Assembly (NCBI GenBank): GCA_947502635.1
Contig: CANNAN010000020.1
Span: 1-58,931, forward strand
Length of the DNA stretch: 58,931 bases
From: an uncultured Flavobacteriaceae bacterium
Lineage (GTDB): Bacteria > Bacteroidota > Bacteroidia > Flavobacteriales > Flavobacteriaceae
Direction of reading: 5' to 3'
The stretch's first letter is position 1. The number at the start of each line of letters is the position of its first letter. The notes below the pieces were generated by a model, which was given only the letters and a program-made list of their open reading frames with translations, had not been told where the DNA came from and ran no database searches. Positions 35,819 to 45,719 of the stretch are shown piece after piece. Both the position numbers and the translations under genes were made by a program.

Positions 35819-36997
35819 TTAGCCCTTTAAAACCTTTTTAACAATCTGATTGCCATCTATGTGTATTTTCAAAAAATATAATCCATTAGGTAAATTTGAA
35901 ATATCAACTCTGTGATGAGTCATACCTTGTTTTAAATTTATTCTCATGCCTTTAACATCAAACAAATCAACACTATAATCTGAATAATTACTTATAATAT
36001 TTATAAAATCTGTAGTTGGGTTTGGAACCACCGATATATCGGCTTGATAATCATTTGAATCAACACTCAATACACTGTTCGCAAAAACTCGACTATTTCC
36101 ATTACTGTAATTAAAAGCCAACAATTCATTCCAAATAAAATCTATAGTGCTTTGTAAATTACTTTGAACTAATGGATTTATAGTGTTAGGAATTGTAAAT
36201 GTAGATACTGCTTTTTCTTCATAAACTGCCATATAAGTTATTAAACCAGCTAAAAAATAAAGTGTTGGTCTACCATGAGGAGCATTGTCTTCATATAAAT
36301 CTAAAATAGGAATTTGATTTAATGCTGTATTCGTTAACAATTTACTTAATATAGGCCCAACAGGAATCATCTTAATATTTTCACTTGGACGCGCAGCATG
36401 AATAAAATCCTGATAATCAATCCACCAATCATGGAAACCTCCTAAAGTATAATCGTTGTAGTTTTGAAATTCTGTTAAAGAAGGAGGAAAACTTTGTCCT
36501 GCAATAAAACCAGCCATATCTGGCCAATTCTCATAAATATAGGTCACTGCATCGGCCTCTTCATTATCAATCCAATCTAAGATAGTTAAAGTTGCTGACA
36601 AAGGTGATGTCGTTGGGAATCCGAAATAGTTCTCATCAGATGGCTGATTTTGTATAAAATTTCCAGCTGTTAGTAAAAAAGTATCAAAATTTGCATCTGC
36701 AAAATTTTGAGTATCCGAATCCCAAGCTGGCGGAACATTATTAAAACCCCATTGAGAAAAAGGAGGAAGATCATCATGTTGTGGTAAAAATCCATATTGC
36801 CCCGAAACTGAAACTGTATTTCCTGCTTCTTGAGCTAAAAAGTGTAGCCAATGAGGCACCGTGGTTTCATCAGTTGATGTAGCATGAACAATAAGACTAT
36901 GTCCAAAAATAAACATCGTTTTATCTTGTTGTGCACTTGTTTTTAAGCTAAAAATAAAGCATAAAAATGCTAAAGCTAATTGTAGTAGGTGTTTCAT
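35819..36997 (-). CDS. Secreted protein with T9SS type A sorting domain, SGNH-like body
   Basis: The protein has 392 residues with a signal peptide (LQLALAFLCFIFSLKTSAQ). The body begins MFIFGHSLIVHATS, which is like block I of SGNH-type hydrolases (GHSL in place of GDSL). NFDTFLLTAGNF and DYQDFIHAARPSENIKMIPV read as later blocks, though the catalytic pair is not certain. The last 75 residues are a type A T9SS sorting domain (VVPNPTTDFINIISNYSDYS; GLYFLKIHIDGNQIVKKVLK). It is therefore exported and probably displayed or released at the surface. Substrate unknown. Confidence 0.82.
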   Translation of the reverse strand: MKHLLQLALAFLCFIFSLKTSAQQDKTMFIFGHSLIVHATSTDETTVPHWLHFLAQEAGNTVSVSGQYGFLPQHDDLPPFSQWGFNNVPPAWDSDTQNFADANFDTFLLTAGNFIQNQPSDENYFGFPTTSPLSATLTILDWIDNEEADAVTYIYENWPDMAGFIAGQSFPPSLTEFQNYNDYTLGGFHDWWIDYQDFIHAARPSENIKMIPVGPILSKLLTNTALNQIPILDLYEDNAPHGRPTLYFLAGLITYMAVYEEKAVSTFTIPNTINPLVQSNLQSTIDFIWNELLAFNYSNGNSRVFANSVLSVDSNDYQADISVVPNPTTDFINIISNYSDYSVDLFDVKGMRINLKQGMTHHRVDISNLPNGLYFLKIHIDGNQIVKKVLKG

Positions 36998-37071
36998 TTA
37001 GGATTATTTTATGATTTGGTATTTACTATAAAACAATCCAATTATAAAAACTCCTACCTATTGATAATAAA

Positions 37072-37103
37072 AAAACGCAACCAAATATTTTTGGTTGCGT
37101 TTT
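37072..37103 (-). terminator. Strong terminator after the lipocalin-like lipoprotein gene
   Basis: A perfect 14-base stem (aaaacgcaaccaaa with tttggttgcgtttt) closes a four-base loop. On the minus strand the 3' arm runs into T residues. It lies 27 bases after the stop at 37130. Confidence 0.9.
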
Positions 37104-37129
37104 CAAATTTTAATAAAATTAAAAGTAAA

Positions 37130-37549
37130 TTATAACCTTGTCATAGTAATTATATTTACATAACCTTCGTCTTCATATTTGATCTTCAATGTAGTTTCAG
37201 TCAATTCAATAATCTCATAATCATAATTAGTTATTTCTCCTTGATACTCTTCAGAATCAAACCCAATAATAACATTATTAACAATAGAATATGCCCAAGT
37301 ATTGTCTGAATTTGGTACTAACTCACTACAGTCGCTACCTGCATATTCTTCAATAGAAATAGTATTTTGCGTAAAAGAGTAAAGCACGTCACAATCTCCT
37401 TCTTCAACAAATTCATCATCATCTTCGATATCTGATATCATTTTCCATGTTCCAATAATAGATGCGCTTAAAGGCTTGCTGTCATCACTTGAACAAGAGG
37501 TTGTTAATACTAAGGTTAATGCAATAAATAAAATGCTGAATTTTTTCAT
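37130..37549 (-). CDS. Lipocalin-like lipoprotein
   Basis: The protein has 139 residues. The lipobox TTSCSS at about 17-20 gives a lipidated Cys. The mature part is the short barrel of the Bacteroidetes lipocalin-like family: SIIGTWKMISDIEDDDEF, YSFTQNTISIEEYAGSDC, TWAYSIVNNVIIGFDSEE, TTLKIKYEDEGYVNIITMTR. These are periplasmic or outer-membrane lipoproteins of unknown ligand. It is a single-gene unit with its own terminator. Confidence 0.82.
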   Translation of the reverse strand: MKKFSILFIALTLVLTTSCSSDDSKPLSASIIGTWKMISDIEDDDEFVEEGDCDVLYSFTQNTISIEEYAGSDCSELVPNSDNTWAYSIVNNVIIGFDSEEYQGEITNYDYEIIELTETTLKIKYEDEGYVNIITMTRL

Positions 37550-37696
37550 GTTTTTTGATTTGTTATACCTCGCAAAAATAGTAAGTAAAAGACGTTAGCA
37601 AAGTATATCCCAAAAAGATATAAAACTATTAGCTAAAAACTTTAAAACATCGATTAAAGTAAAATTAACAGGTGTTTTGTGAGATAAAGACAACAA

Positions 37697-37725
37697 AAAA
37701 ACGCAACCATAATGGTTGCGTTTTT
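37697..37725 (-). terminator. Strong terminator after dnaK
   Basis: The stem aaaaacgcaacc with ggttgcgttttt (12 pairs) closes a five-base loop, about 110 bases past the dnaK stop, followed by T residues on the minus strand. It shares the stem core with the two terminators to its left. A weaker hairpin without a T run lies at 37803-37823, nearer the stop. Confidence 0.88.
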
Positions 37726-37770
37726 ACTTCTTACTTCAGTCTTTCGACTTCATGCTTATTTTAAAAGATC

Positions 37771-37793
37771 CTTCGACTATGTCTCAGGATAAG
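37771..37793. repeat. Fragment of a dispersed TTCGACT...CTCAGGATAA-type repeat
   Basis: The sequence cttcgactatgtctcaggat followed by aag matches a short intergenic repeat I have seen often in Bacteroidetes genomes. A related, more decayed copy lies in the opposite sense at 41400-41421. Only a genome-wide count would confirm it. Confidence 0.4.
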
Positions 37794-37832
37794 TGATTCA
37801 CTCAATTTTGTAAAACAAAATTGGTTCTCTAC

Positions 37833-39740
37833 TTACTTCACTTCTTCAAAGTCTACGTCTTCTACATCACTGCCTTCCTCTTGTCCATTTTGACTAGTAT
37901 CAGGTCCTGGAGCAGCTCCACCTTCTTGTGCTTCGGCAGCTTGTGCTTTATAAATCTCTTCGCTTGCAGCTTTCCAAATCTCGTTAATATTATCTAAAGC
38001 AGGTTGAATAGTTGCTAGGTCTTTTGTTTCATAAGCCTTCTTCAATTCTTCTAACGCCCCTTCAATCTTAGATTTATTATCCTCAGATAATTTATCACCA
38101 GACTCTTCTAATAATTTTTCCGTTTGGAAAATCATAGAATCTGCTTCATTTAATTTTTGAGCACTTTCTGCTGCTGCTTTATCTGCTTCAGCATTCGCTT
38201 CAGCATCCGCTTTCATTTTTTCGATTTCTTCCTCCGTTAAACCTGAAGATGCTTCAATTCTAATATCTTGCTTCTTACCAGTTGCTTTATCTTCAGCACT
38301 TACTTTAATAATACCATTAGCATCAATATCAAAGATGACTTCAATTTGAGGCGTTCCACGTCTTGCTGGTGGAATACCATCTAAATGGAAACGTCCAATT
38401 GTTTTATTATCTGCAGCCATAGCTCTTTCTCCTTGCAATACATGAATTTCAACCGATGGTTGATTATCTGCCGCTGTAGAGAATACTTGCGATTTTTTAG
38501 TAGGGATAGTTGTATTAGCTTCAATAAGCTTTGTAAATACATTACCCATTGTTTCAATACCAAGAGATAATGGTGTCACATCTAAAAGTAATACGTCTTT
38601 TACATCTCCTGTTAAAACACCACCTTGTATACCAGCTCCTAATGATACAACTTCATCTGGATTCACTCCTTTACTAGGTGTTTTTCCAAAGAATTTTTCA
38701 ACAGCTTCTTGTACAGCAGGAATACGCGTAGATCCTCCTACTAAAATAACTTCATCAATATCACTTTTTGATAAACCTGCTGCTTTTAAAGCAGATTGAC
38801 AAGGCTCTATGGTACGTTTTACTAAATCGTCAATTAATTGCTCAAATTTAGAACGTGTCAATGTACGTACTAAGTGTTTTGGACCACTAGCTGTTGCTGT
38901 AATATATGGTAAGTTGATTTCTGTTTGTGCAGATGATGACAACTCTATCTTAGCTTTTTCAGCAGCTTCTTTTAAACGTTGTAAAGACATTGGATCTTTA
39001 CGTAAATCCATATTCTCTTCAGCATTAAACTCATCTGCTAACCAGTTAATGATTTTTTCATCAACATCATCACCACCTAAATGCGTATCACCATCAGTAG
39101 ATAATACTTCAAATACACCGTCTCCTAATTCAAGGATCGATACATCATGGGTACCTCCTCCAAAATCAAATACAACAATCTTTTGGTCTGTTCCTTTTTT
39201 GTCCATCCCATAAGCTAATGCTGCAGCTGTAGGTTCGTTGATAATTCTACGAACTTTTAAACCTGCAATTTCACCAGCTTCTTTAGTTGCTTGACGTTGC
39301 GAATCGTTAAAATAAGCAGGCACTGTAATAACAGCTTCACTTACATCTGTACCCAAATAATCTTCAGCAGTTTTCTTCATTTTTTGAAGAATCATTGCCG
39401 ATAACTCTTGTGGTGTATACAAACGACCATCGATATCTACACGAGGTGTATCATTATCTCCTTTTACTACTGTATATGGTACGCGTTCTGCTTCTTTTTT
39501 AGATTCAGAGTATTTATTTCCCATAAAACGTTTAATAGAATAAACCGTTTTAGTAGGGTTTGTTACTGCTTGACGTTTTGCTGGATCTCCAACTTTAATT
39601 TCTCCACCTTCAACAAAGGCTATTACAGATGGAGTTGTTCTTTTCCCCTCTGCATTAGGAATAACTACAGGCTCGTTACCTTCCATTACAGAAACGCAAG
39701 AGTTGGTTGTTCCTAAATCAATTCCAATAATTTTACTCAT
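37833..39740 (-). CDS. dnaK: Chaperone DnaK (Hsp70)
   Basis: The protein has 635 residues, the full family length. Hsp70 folds and refolds proteins in the cytoplasm with DnaJ and GrpE. The ATPase domain shows [40 protein letters not shown] and [20 protein letters not shown]. The substrate domain has [16 protein letters not shown] and [20 protein letters not shown]. The helical lid ends in an acidic tail ([11 protein letters not shown]). No dnaJ or grpE is adjacent. No CIRCE element is visible upstream. A strong terminator follows. Confidence 0.99.
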   Translation of the reverse strand: MSKIIGIDLGTTNSCVSVMEGNEPVVIPNAEGKRTTPSVIAFVEGGEIKVGDPAKRQAVTNPTKTVYSIKRFMGNKYSESKKEAERVPYTVVKGDNDTPRVDIDGRLYTPQELSAMILQKMKKTAEDYLGTDVSEAVITVPAYFNDSQRQATKEAGEIAGLKVRRIINEPTAAALAYGMDKKGTDQKIVVFDFGGGTHDVSILELGDGVFEVLSTDGDTHLGGDDVDEKIINWLADEFNAEENMDLRKDPMSLQRLKEAAEKAKIELSSSAQTEINLPYITATASGPKHLVRTLTRSKFEQLIDDLVKRTIEPCQSALKAAGLSKSDIDEVILVGGSTRIPAVQEAVEKFFGKTPSKGVNPDEVVSLGAGIQGGVLTGDVKDVLLLDVTPLSLGIETMGNVFTKLIEANTTIPTKKSQVFSTAADNQPSVEIHVLQGERAMAADNKTIGRFHLDGIPPARRGTPQIEVIFDIDANGIIKVSAEDKATGKKQDIRIEASSGLTEEEIEKMKADAEANAEADKAAAESAQKLNEADSMIFQTEKLLEESGDKLSEDNKSKIEGALEELKKAYETKDLATIQPALDNINEIWKAASEEIYKAQAAEAQEGGAAPGPDTSQNGQEEGSDVEDVDFEEVK

Positions 39741-39865
39741 AATATTTTATACTTTATTTGTGTTCAATGTTTGTTTTAAACTCGATTTGTAATAGTCAAT
39801 CATTATGCCATTTGAAAAATACTGACAAGCTGTCATTCATTACATCAATCTTAATAAAAAAGACG

Positions 39866-39895
39866 TTTGATTTATTATAAAACAGTTTATATTTG
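39866..39895 (+). promoter_or_regulatory. Bacteroidetes-type promoter of sdaA
   Basis: TTTG at 39866-39869 and TATATTTG at 39888-39895 are 18 bases apart and match TTTG-N19-TAnnTTTG. The -7 box ends 23 bases before the ATG at 39919. Confidence 0.55.
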
Positions 39896-39918
39896 CCCAA
39901 CTATAACGATTGCGTAAC

Positions 39919-41340
39919 ATGGAATGTATTTCTATTTTTGACATGCTAAAAATTGGTATTGGCCCTTCTAGTTCTCATACCTTGGGACCTTGGAGAGCTG
40001 CTGAGCGTTGGATTAAAGAGCTAAAAGATACTGATGAATTTGATAAAGTTGAATCTATTTCAATCGATCTCTATGGTTCTTTATCATTAACAGGGAAAGG
40101 ACATGCAACAGATTATGCTATCATGCTTGGCTTAAGTGGTTTTGACCCCGAAACGATACCTACAGAATCCATTGTTTCTATTATTTCTGAAATAAAAAAG
40201 ACTAAAACATTAATCTTTAACAATGAAAAACCTTTAACCTTTAATATAGAAACTGATATTATATTCAATAGGAAATTTTTACCGTTTCATGCTAACGGGT
40301 TAACCTTTACTGCAACTACAAATGGGAAAAATAAAAAATCAACTTTTTATTCTATTGGTGGTGGTTTTGTTGTTAAAGAAGCGCTTTTAAACTCCAAGAA
40401 AAATTTCGAAATTAAATGTGCTTTCCCTTACCCTATTGAAAAGGGCATAGAACTTTTAAAATTTTGCGAGACCTTAGATAAATCAATTTCCGAAGTTGTT
40501 TTAGAAAATGAAAAATCAATTCGTTCTGTAAAAGAAATAGATACAGAGCTAAAACGCATTTGGGATACCATGCTTGAATGCATATATATTGGCTGCCACA
40601 CAGAAGGCAATCTCCCTGGAGGATTAAATGTCAGGCGTCGTGCTTTTGATATGCATGAAAATTTAAAAGGTCATACTCCATACACAAACCCGGTGGAATG
40701 GATATATGCCATAAGAGATACCGAAGTTAAATTTCGACAAATTTTAAAATGGGTAAGCTGTTTTGCTTTGGCTGTAAATGAAGTCAATGCCTCTTTAGGA
40801 AGGGTTGTTACCGCACCTACCAATGGAAGCGCTGGAGTCATCCCTTCAGTTTTAATGTATTATTTGGTAATTGAAAACCATGATGCCAATTTTGACGATA
40901 TAAAGCGTTTTTTATTAGTCGCTGGCGAAATAGGTAGTATTTTCAAAAAAGGAGCGACCATTAGTGCTGCCATGGGAGGCTGTCAGGCAGAAATTGGCGT
41001 ATCATCGGCTATGGCTGCAGCAGCTCTTTGCGAATTATTAGGAGGCACCCCAGAACAAGTGCTCATTGCCGCAGAAATTGCTATGGAGCATCATTTAGGA
41101 TTAACATGCGATCCTATAGGTGGGTTGGTACAAATACCTTGTATTGAGCGTAATGCTATGGGAGCTATTAAAGCCATAAATGCAGCTGAGATGGCTTTAG
41201 ATACCGACCCTAAAAACGTAAAAGTACCATTAGATAAAGTGGTTTCTACCATGTGGGAAACAGCAAAAGATATGCATACTAAATATAAAGAAACTTCTAA
41301 AGGAGGTTTAGCCGTAGGCGTTAATTTGACTGATTGCTAA
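39919..41340 (+). CDS. sdaA: L-serine ammonia-lyase (iron-sulfur type)
   Basis: The enzyme deaminates L-serine to pyruvate and ammonia. I use the ATG at 39919 ([20 protein letters not shown], 473 residues); the longer frame needs a TTG. The beta domain has [19 protein letters not shown]. The catalytic domain has [20 protein letters not shown], and the three Cys expected to hold the 4Fe-4S cluster lie in [16 protein letters not shown] and IPCIERNAM. It is of the single-chain type. A fitting promoter is upstream. It is divergent from dnaK, with no shared pathway. Confidence 0.96.
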   Translation: MECISIFDMLKIGIGPSSSHTLGPWRAAERWIKELKDTDEFDKVESISIDLYGSLSLTGKGHATDYAIMLGLSGFDPETIPTESIVSIISEIKKTKTLIFNNEKPLTFNIETDIIFNRKFLPFHANGLTFTATTNGKNKKSTFYSIGGGFVVKEALLNSKKNFEIKCAFPYPIEKGIELLKFCETLDKSISEVVLENEKSIRSVKEIDTELKRIWDTMLECIYIGCHTEGNLPGGLNVRRRAFDMHENLKGHTPYTNPVEWIYAIRDTEVKFRQILKWVSCFALAVNEVNASLGRVVTAPTNGSAGVIPSVLMYYLVIENHDANFDDIKRFLLVAGEIGSIFKKGATISAAMGGCQAEIGVSSAMAAAALCELLGGTPEQVLIAAEIAMEHHLGLTCDPIGGLVQIPCIERNAMGAIKAINAAEMALDTDPKNVKVPLDKVVSTMWETAKDMHTKYKETSKGGLAVGVNLTDC

Positions 41341-41399
41341 ACCCGCATTCAGGTTAAACTAATTTTTTTGCAGATCCCTATCAGATCGGGCTGGTAATT

Positions 41400-41421
41400 T
41401 ATCTTGAGTACAGTCGAAAAG
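41400..41421. repeat. Decayed copy of the TTCGACT/CTCAGGATAA-type repeat
   Basis: On the minus strand the bases read cttttcgactgtactcaaga, aligning with cttcgactatgtctcaggat at 37771-37790. It lies in the 234-base gap between sdaA and the NTF2-like gene, where no gene is seen. Confidence 0.35.
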
Positions 41422-41574
41422 TTGTATATCCTCACTCGTACCTCGCTCTTGGCTTTTCACTACTATCCTTTACACGTTTATTTGCAGCTTCAAGAAATAA
41501 ATATAATATTAAGTCTGCTCAAAAAACGTCACCTTTTTGTGCCTTGGTGAGGTAATTTTTCAGTTATAAATACC

Positions 41575-42033
41575 TTATTTTTCACAAGTAGACTTTCTTC
41601 TGGTATCAATTAAGTAAATAATTTTCCATTGATCGCCATCTTTAAATAATTGAAACGAATTAACACCACAATGGCTAAAAGTATCATTAAACCAAAACTC
41701 ATAAGGCGTCCAGGCATTTGCCATATTTCCATCTATTTGAATACTATAATCCAACAAACGTTCATCCCATTTTTGATCATCTGGTCTGTTTGCAATAGCT
41801 TTTATAAGTTTTTCAGGTTCATCGGTCACTAAAATATCTTTTCCTTCCTTATTTCTATAAGCTGTTTGCATGATTATTTTGTCCACCATAACAGATTTCA
41901 TAAGTGTGGTATCTCCTTTATGAAATCCTTCAAAAAATGTATCTACCGCTGCTTTTACTTCAGCCTGTTCGTCACTTTGCGAATATATAGTAGATGTAAT
42001 TAAAACGAATAAATAGAATACAGTTCTAGCCAT
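41575..42033 (-). CDS. Secreted NTF2/SnoaL-like protein
   Basis: The protein has 152 residues with a signal peptide (ARTVFYLFVLITSTIYSQS). The cone fold shows as EVKAAVDTFFEGFHKGDTTL (first helix and hairpin), WTPYEFWFNDTFSHCGVNSF and DGDQWKIIYLIDTRRKS. The family includes putative lumazine-binding and DUF4440-like proteins; most secreted copies in Bacteroidetes have no known role. It stands alone. Confidence 0.82.
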   Translation of the reverse strand: MARTVFYLFVLITSTIYSQSDEQAEVKAAVDTFFEGFHKGDTTLMKSVMVDKIIMQTAYRNKEGKDILVTDEPEKLIKAIANRPDDQKWDERLLDYSIQIDGNMANAWTPYEFWFNDTFSHCGVNSFQLFKDGDQWKIIYLIDTRRKSTCEK

Positions 42034-42311
42034 GATATTTAAATTTTAACTAAAGTAGAATAACATAAGTAATACCGATACCACTTAAAGAAAAATTTAA
42101 CATATATACGAAACGCCTTTAAAGTTTTTCCAATTGGCTGCAAAACCTTCTTTCATTCCTATATTTTATCTTTTCTTACTAAAGAACGATACCATGCAGT
42201 GTAAAAAAGCTTTCTTTTAGAAAAAAAACATCTATTTTTCGCTACGATCAGGAAGTATTAAATGAGTTCAATTCATTACTTTTACGTACTATTTAAAAAT
42301 CAGAAAAAATT

Positions 42312-43130
42312 ATGTCTGTAGCTAAAAAAGAATACAAACGCATCACAGTTAAAACATTAGTTGACATGAAAGCTAATGGTGAAAAAATATCGATGTTAAC
42401 AGCATACGATTATACCATGGCTAAAATTGTTGATGGTGCTGGTATTGATGTCATTCTTGTTGGAGATTCTGCTAGTAATGTCATGGCTGGACATGAAACC
42501 ACATTACCAATTACCTTAGATCAAATGATCTATCATGCGTCCTCTGTAATTCGTGCTATATATCGTGCTTTAGTCGTTGTAGACTTACCTTTTGGAAGCT
42601 ACCAAAGTGACCCGAAAGAAGCCTTGCGATCTGCTATTAGAATTATGAAAGAAAGTGGTGCGCATTCAGTTAAATTAGAAGGTGGTAAAGAAATAAAAGA
42701 TTCTATAAAACGCATATTAAATGCTGGTATTCCAGTGATGGGACACTTGGGCTTAACCCCACAATCTATATATAAATTTGGGACTTATACAGTAAGAGCT
42801 AAGGAGGAAGAAGAAGCTCAACGACTTATTGAAGATGCCAAAATGTTAGAACGCATTGGTTGTTTTGCCATTGTACTTGAAAAAATACCTGCCAAACTAG
42901 CAAAGCAAGTCGCAGAAAGTGTAAGTATTCCCATTATAGGTATTGGAGCAGGAAATGGTGTAGATGGACAAGTATTGGTATTACACGATATGCTAGGTAT
43001 GACTCACGAATTTAATCCACGTTTTTTACGTCGCTATATGAATTTATATGAGGATATGACTAGTGCCATCTCTCAATATGTTGATGATGTAAAAACGCTT
43101 GATTTCCCGAGTGATAAGGAACAATACTAG
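42312..43130 (+). CDS. panB: 3-methyl-2-oxobutanoate hydroxymethyltransferase
   Basis: The enzyme adds a hydroxymethyl group from methylene-tetrahydrofolate to 2-oxoisovalerate, the first step to pantothenate and CoA. The protein has 272 residues, normal length. Family segments are [81 protein letters not shown] and [20 protein letters not shown]. Other pan genes are not in the window. The gene is followed by the S23 protein and RluA-type genes on the same strand. Confidence 0.97.
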   Translation: MSVAKKEYKRITVKTLVDMKANGEKISMLTAYDYTMAKIVDGAGIDVILVGDSASNVMAGHETTLPITLDQMIYHASSVIRAIYRALVVVDLPFGSYQSDPKEALRSAIRIMKESGAHSVKLEGGKEIKDSIKRILNAGIPVMGHLGLTPQSIYKFGTYTVRAKEEEEAQRLIEDAKMLERIGCFAIVLEKIPAKLAKQVAESVSIPIIGIGAGNGVDGQVLVLHDMLGMTHEFNPRFLRRYMNLYEDMTSAISQYVDDVKTLDFPSDKEQY

Positions 43131-43172
43131 ACTCCTTAGATACTTGGATTATCGGATTATTAGATATTTTAT

Positions 43173-43544
43173 ATGCATAGATTTATAGGCTTAGAAATTT
43201 GGAAAAAAAATAGATTGTTTTGTTCTGAAATTTATAATATAACTTCAAATTTTCCTGAATCAGAAAAATTTGGTTTAACAAATCAATTAAGGAGAGCATC
43301 TGTATCTATACCTTCTAATATTGTTGAAGGTTCATCAAGACAATCAAATAAGAATTTTGCTCGATTCTTACAAATAACTCTGGGTTCCGCTTACGAAATT
43401 GAAACTCAATTATTAATAGCATCAGATTTAGGCTTTATAAATAATGAAGAATCAGAAAAACTTTCTAAAAACTTAGAGTTTATTATAAAAATGACTTCTA
43501 AATTTAAATCTACTCTAAAACAATCAAGTTATCCAAAAAACTAA
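43173..43544 (+). CDS. Four-helix-bundle protein of the 23S rRNA intervening-sequence (S23) family
   Basis: The protein has 123 residues. The family pattern is clear: FIGLEIWKKNRLFCSEIYNI, FPESEKFGLTNQLRRASVSI, PSNIVEGSSRQSNKNFARFL and LGSAYEIETQLLIASDLGFI. Such proteins are coded within rRNA intervening sequences in some bacteria but also occur free in genomes, as here; function is unknown. It lies between panB and the pseudouridine synthase gene and ends one base before the latter. The leader (ttggattatcggattattag) is a simple AT-rich repeat-like sequence often seen before these genes, suggesting insertion into an older panB-rluA pair. Confidence 0.9.
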   Translation: MHRFIGLEIWKKNRLFCSEIYNITSNFPESEKFGLTNQLRRASVSIPSNIVEGSSRQSNKNFARFLQITLGSAYEIETQLLIASDLGFINNEESEKLSKNLEFIIKMTSKFKSTLKQSSYPKN

Positions 43545-43545
43545 C

Positions 43546-44244
43546 ATGTCTAAGATTGTATCCAATAAGTCTAATCTTCAAGTTTTATACGAAGACAATC
43601 ACATTATTGTAGTTAACAAACGTGCTGGGGATATTGTACAAGGTGATAAAACTGGAGACAAACCACTAAATGATGTTGTAAAAGAATATATTAAGGAGAC
43701 CTATAATAAACCTGGAAATGTTTATTTAGGTGTGGTACATCGTTTAGACAGACCAACAACAGGTCTTGTTATTTTCGCAAAAACAAGTAAAGTATTACCC
43801 AGACTCAATAAATTATTCCTTACTAAGGATATAAAAAAAACATATTGGGCTGTTGTAAAAAATGCGCCTCCAAAGACCGAAGATACCTTAACAAATTGGT
43901 TAAAAAAGAATCCGAAAAACAATAAATCTACGGCTTACATAAAAGAAGTTAAAGACAGTAAAAAAGCGATTCTTCATTATAAATTACTAAAAAAACTGGA
44001 CAATTATTATTTGCTTGAAATTAATTTAGAAACAGGCAGGCATCATCAAATACGATCACAATTATCCAATATTGGATGCCCTATCAAAGGAGATTTAAAA
44101 TATGGATTCGATAGAAGTAATAAAGATGCCAGTATCCATTTGCACGCCAGATATATTGAGTTTATTCATCCCGTTAAAAAAGATCCTATAACTATTTCTG
44201 CACCCCCTCCAAAAGATGCTATTTGGGACGCTTGTTTCCCATAA
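43546..44244 (+). CDS. RluA-family pseudouridine synthase
   Basis: The protein has 232 residues. The catalytic motif HRLDRPTTGLVIFAKTSK (Asp of HRLD) is near residue 67, preceded by EDNHIIVVNKRAGDIVQGD. The family elements LLEINLETGRHHQIRSQLS and GDLKYGFDRSN follow. No S4 domain is present. It isomerises uridine to pseudouridine in rRNA or tRNA; the exact site cannot be read from this sequence. It starts one base after the S23 stop. Confidence 0.93.
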   Translation: MSKIVSNKSNLQVLYEDNHIIVVNKRAGDIVQGDKTGDKPLNDVVKEYIKETYNKPGNVYLGVVHRLDRPTTGLVIFAKTSKVLPRLNKLFLTKDIKKTYWAVVKNAPPKTEDTLTNWLKKNPKNNKSTAYIKEVKDSKKAILHYKLLKKLDNYYLLEINLETGRHHQIRSQLSNIGCPIKGDLKYGFDRSNKDASIHLHARYIEFIHPVKKDPITISAPPPKDAIWDACFP

Positions 44245-44274
44245 TTTTGAATATCTTTATAAAAAACACTTTTT

Positions 44275-45654
44275 TTGGATACCATACCTGAAATACTTTT
44301 AAAACAAAAAGCTTTTTTTAAGTCTCAAAAAACAAAAGAGGTCTCTTACCGATTATCGCTATTAAAGGCTCTAAAACAGGAAATAGTTTCTAATGAACAA
44401 GCTATTTATGAGGCTTTAAAAAAGGATTTTAAAAAATCTGAATTCGAAACATTTATTAGTGAATTTGGTCTTGTAATTTCTGAGTTAAACCTAGTTATTA
44501 AAAACCTTAAAAAATGGGCGAAACCTAAACGTGTAAAATCGTCGATGTTAACGTTTCCATCTCAAGATTATATTTACAAAGAACCTTATGGAAGCATACT
44601 AATTATTGCGCCTTGGAATTATCCGTTTTTACTAGCCATAGAGCCCTTAATAATGGCTATTGCAGCTGGAAATACGGTTATTTTAAAACCTAGTGAACTT
44701 ACAAAACATACATCACAGCTTATCACAAATATTGTTCAAAAAATATTCCCTGAAACTATAGCCCAATCTATTGAAGGTGGTATTGAAACAGCCACAGAAT
44801 TACTGGCTCAAAAATGGGATTACATATTTTTTACGGGCAGCGTTCCAGTTGGAAAAATTGTGGCGCGTGCTGCTGCTAAACATTTAACTCCCGTTACTTT
44901 AGAATTGGGAGGCAAATCACCTGGTATTATTGATGATACTGTTGATTTAAAATTGGCGGCTCGACGTATATCTTGGGGAAAATTTTTAAATGCTGGGCAA
45001 ACATGTATTGCAGCAGACTACATCATTGTAAAATCTAATGTTAAAGACGCCTTTATAGACGCTTTAAAAACTGAAATTATTAAAAGGTATGGTGTAAACC
45101 CCAAAGAATCTGTTGATTTACCGAGAATTATTAATAAAAAGAATCTGTTAAGGCTTGCAAATATGTTAGAAGGTTCTCATGTGATTTTTGGTGGTCATGT
45201 GGATGTAGACGCTTGTTATATAGCCCCTACTTTAATTGACGTTCCTAATTTGGATAGTAAAATAATGAGCGACGAGATTTTTGGCCCTGTTTTACCTATT
45301 CTAACTTACGATACAGAGCAGGACATAGAGAATATTATTTGGCATTACGATAAGCCTTTGGCATTCTACATATTTTCAAATAATAAGACTTTTATTGAAC
45401 AAGCCATTAAAAAATATAGTTTTGGAGGCGGGGTTGTTAATGATTTATTAATTCATTTTGGAAATCATAGATTGCCTTTTGGTGGTATTGGTGCTAGTGG
45501 TATGGGCGCTTATCATGGAAAAATGGGTTTCGATACATTTTCACATCATAAAAGTATATCCAAACGCGGTAATTGGATAGATCCAAGTATCAGATACGCT
45601 CCTTATAAAGGAAAATTGGGACTCTTAAAAAAAATGTTCAAGTATTTTTCTTAA
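44275..45654 (+). CDS. Aldehyde dehydrogenase with a probable TTG start
   Basis: The protein has 459 residues, of the class 3-like membrane-associated group. Signs are IIAPWNYPFLLAIEPLIMAI, the NAD-binding IFFTGSVPVGKIVARAAA, the active-site Glu in LELGGKSPGI, the nucleophile Cys in NAGQTCIAADYI, and EIFGPVLPIL. The frame is closed upstream by a stop at 44260-44262 and has no ATG before about residue 90, which lies inside the domain, so TTG at 44275 is the likely start. A C-terminal basic and hydrophobic tail (LGLLKKMFKYFS) could touch the membrane. It oxidises aldehydes to acids with NAD(P); substrate unknown. Confidence 0.92.
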   Translation: MDTIPEILLKQKAFFKSQKTKEVSYRLSLLKALKQEIVSNEQAIYEALKKDFKKSEFETFISEFGLVISELNLVIKNLKKWAKPKRVKSSMLTFPSQDYIYKEPYGSILIIAPWNYPFLLAIEPLIMAIAAGNTVILKPSELTKHTSQLITNIVQKIFPETIAQSIEGGIETATELLAQKWDYIFFTGSVPVGKIVARAAAKHLTPVTLELGGKSPGIIDDTVDLKLAARRISWGKFLNAGQTCIAADYIIVKSNVKDAFIDALKTEIIKRYGVNPKESVDLPRIINKKNLLRLANMLEGSHVIFGGHVDVDACYIAPTLIDVPNLDSKIMSDEIFGPVLPILTYDTEQDIENIIWHYDKPLAFYIFSNNKTFIEQAIKKYSFGGGVVNDLLIHFGNHRLPFGGIGASGMGAYHGKMGFDTFSHHKSISKRGNWIDPSIRYAPYKGKLGLLKKMFKYFS

Positions 45655-45719
45655 TTAATGTTAGCAAGATTCAAACAAGCACATTTAATTTATAAATAAT
45701 GTTTATTTTAAATCTATTT

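Noticed and set aside
37803-37823. Hairpin just after dnaK as its terminator
   Set aside because: The nine-base stem is not followed by a T run; the hairpin at 37697-37725 fits much better.
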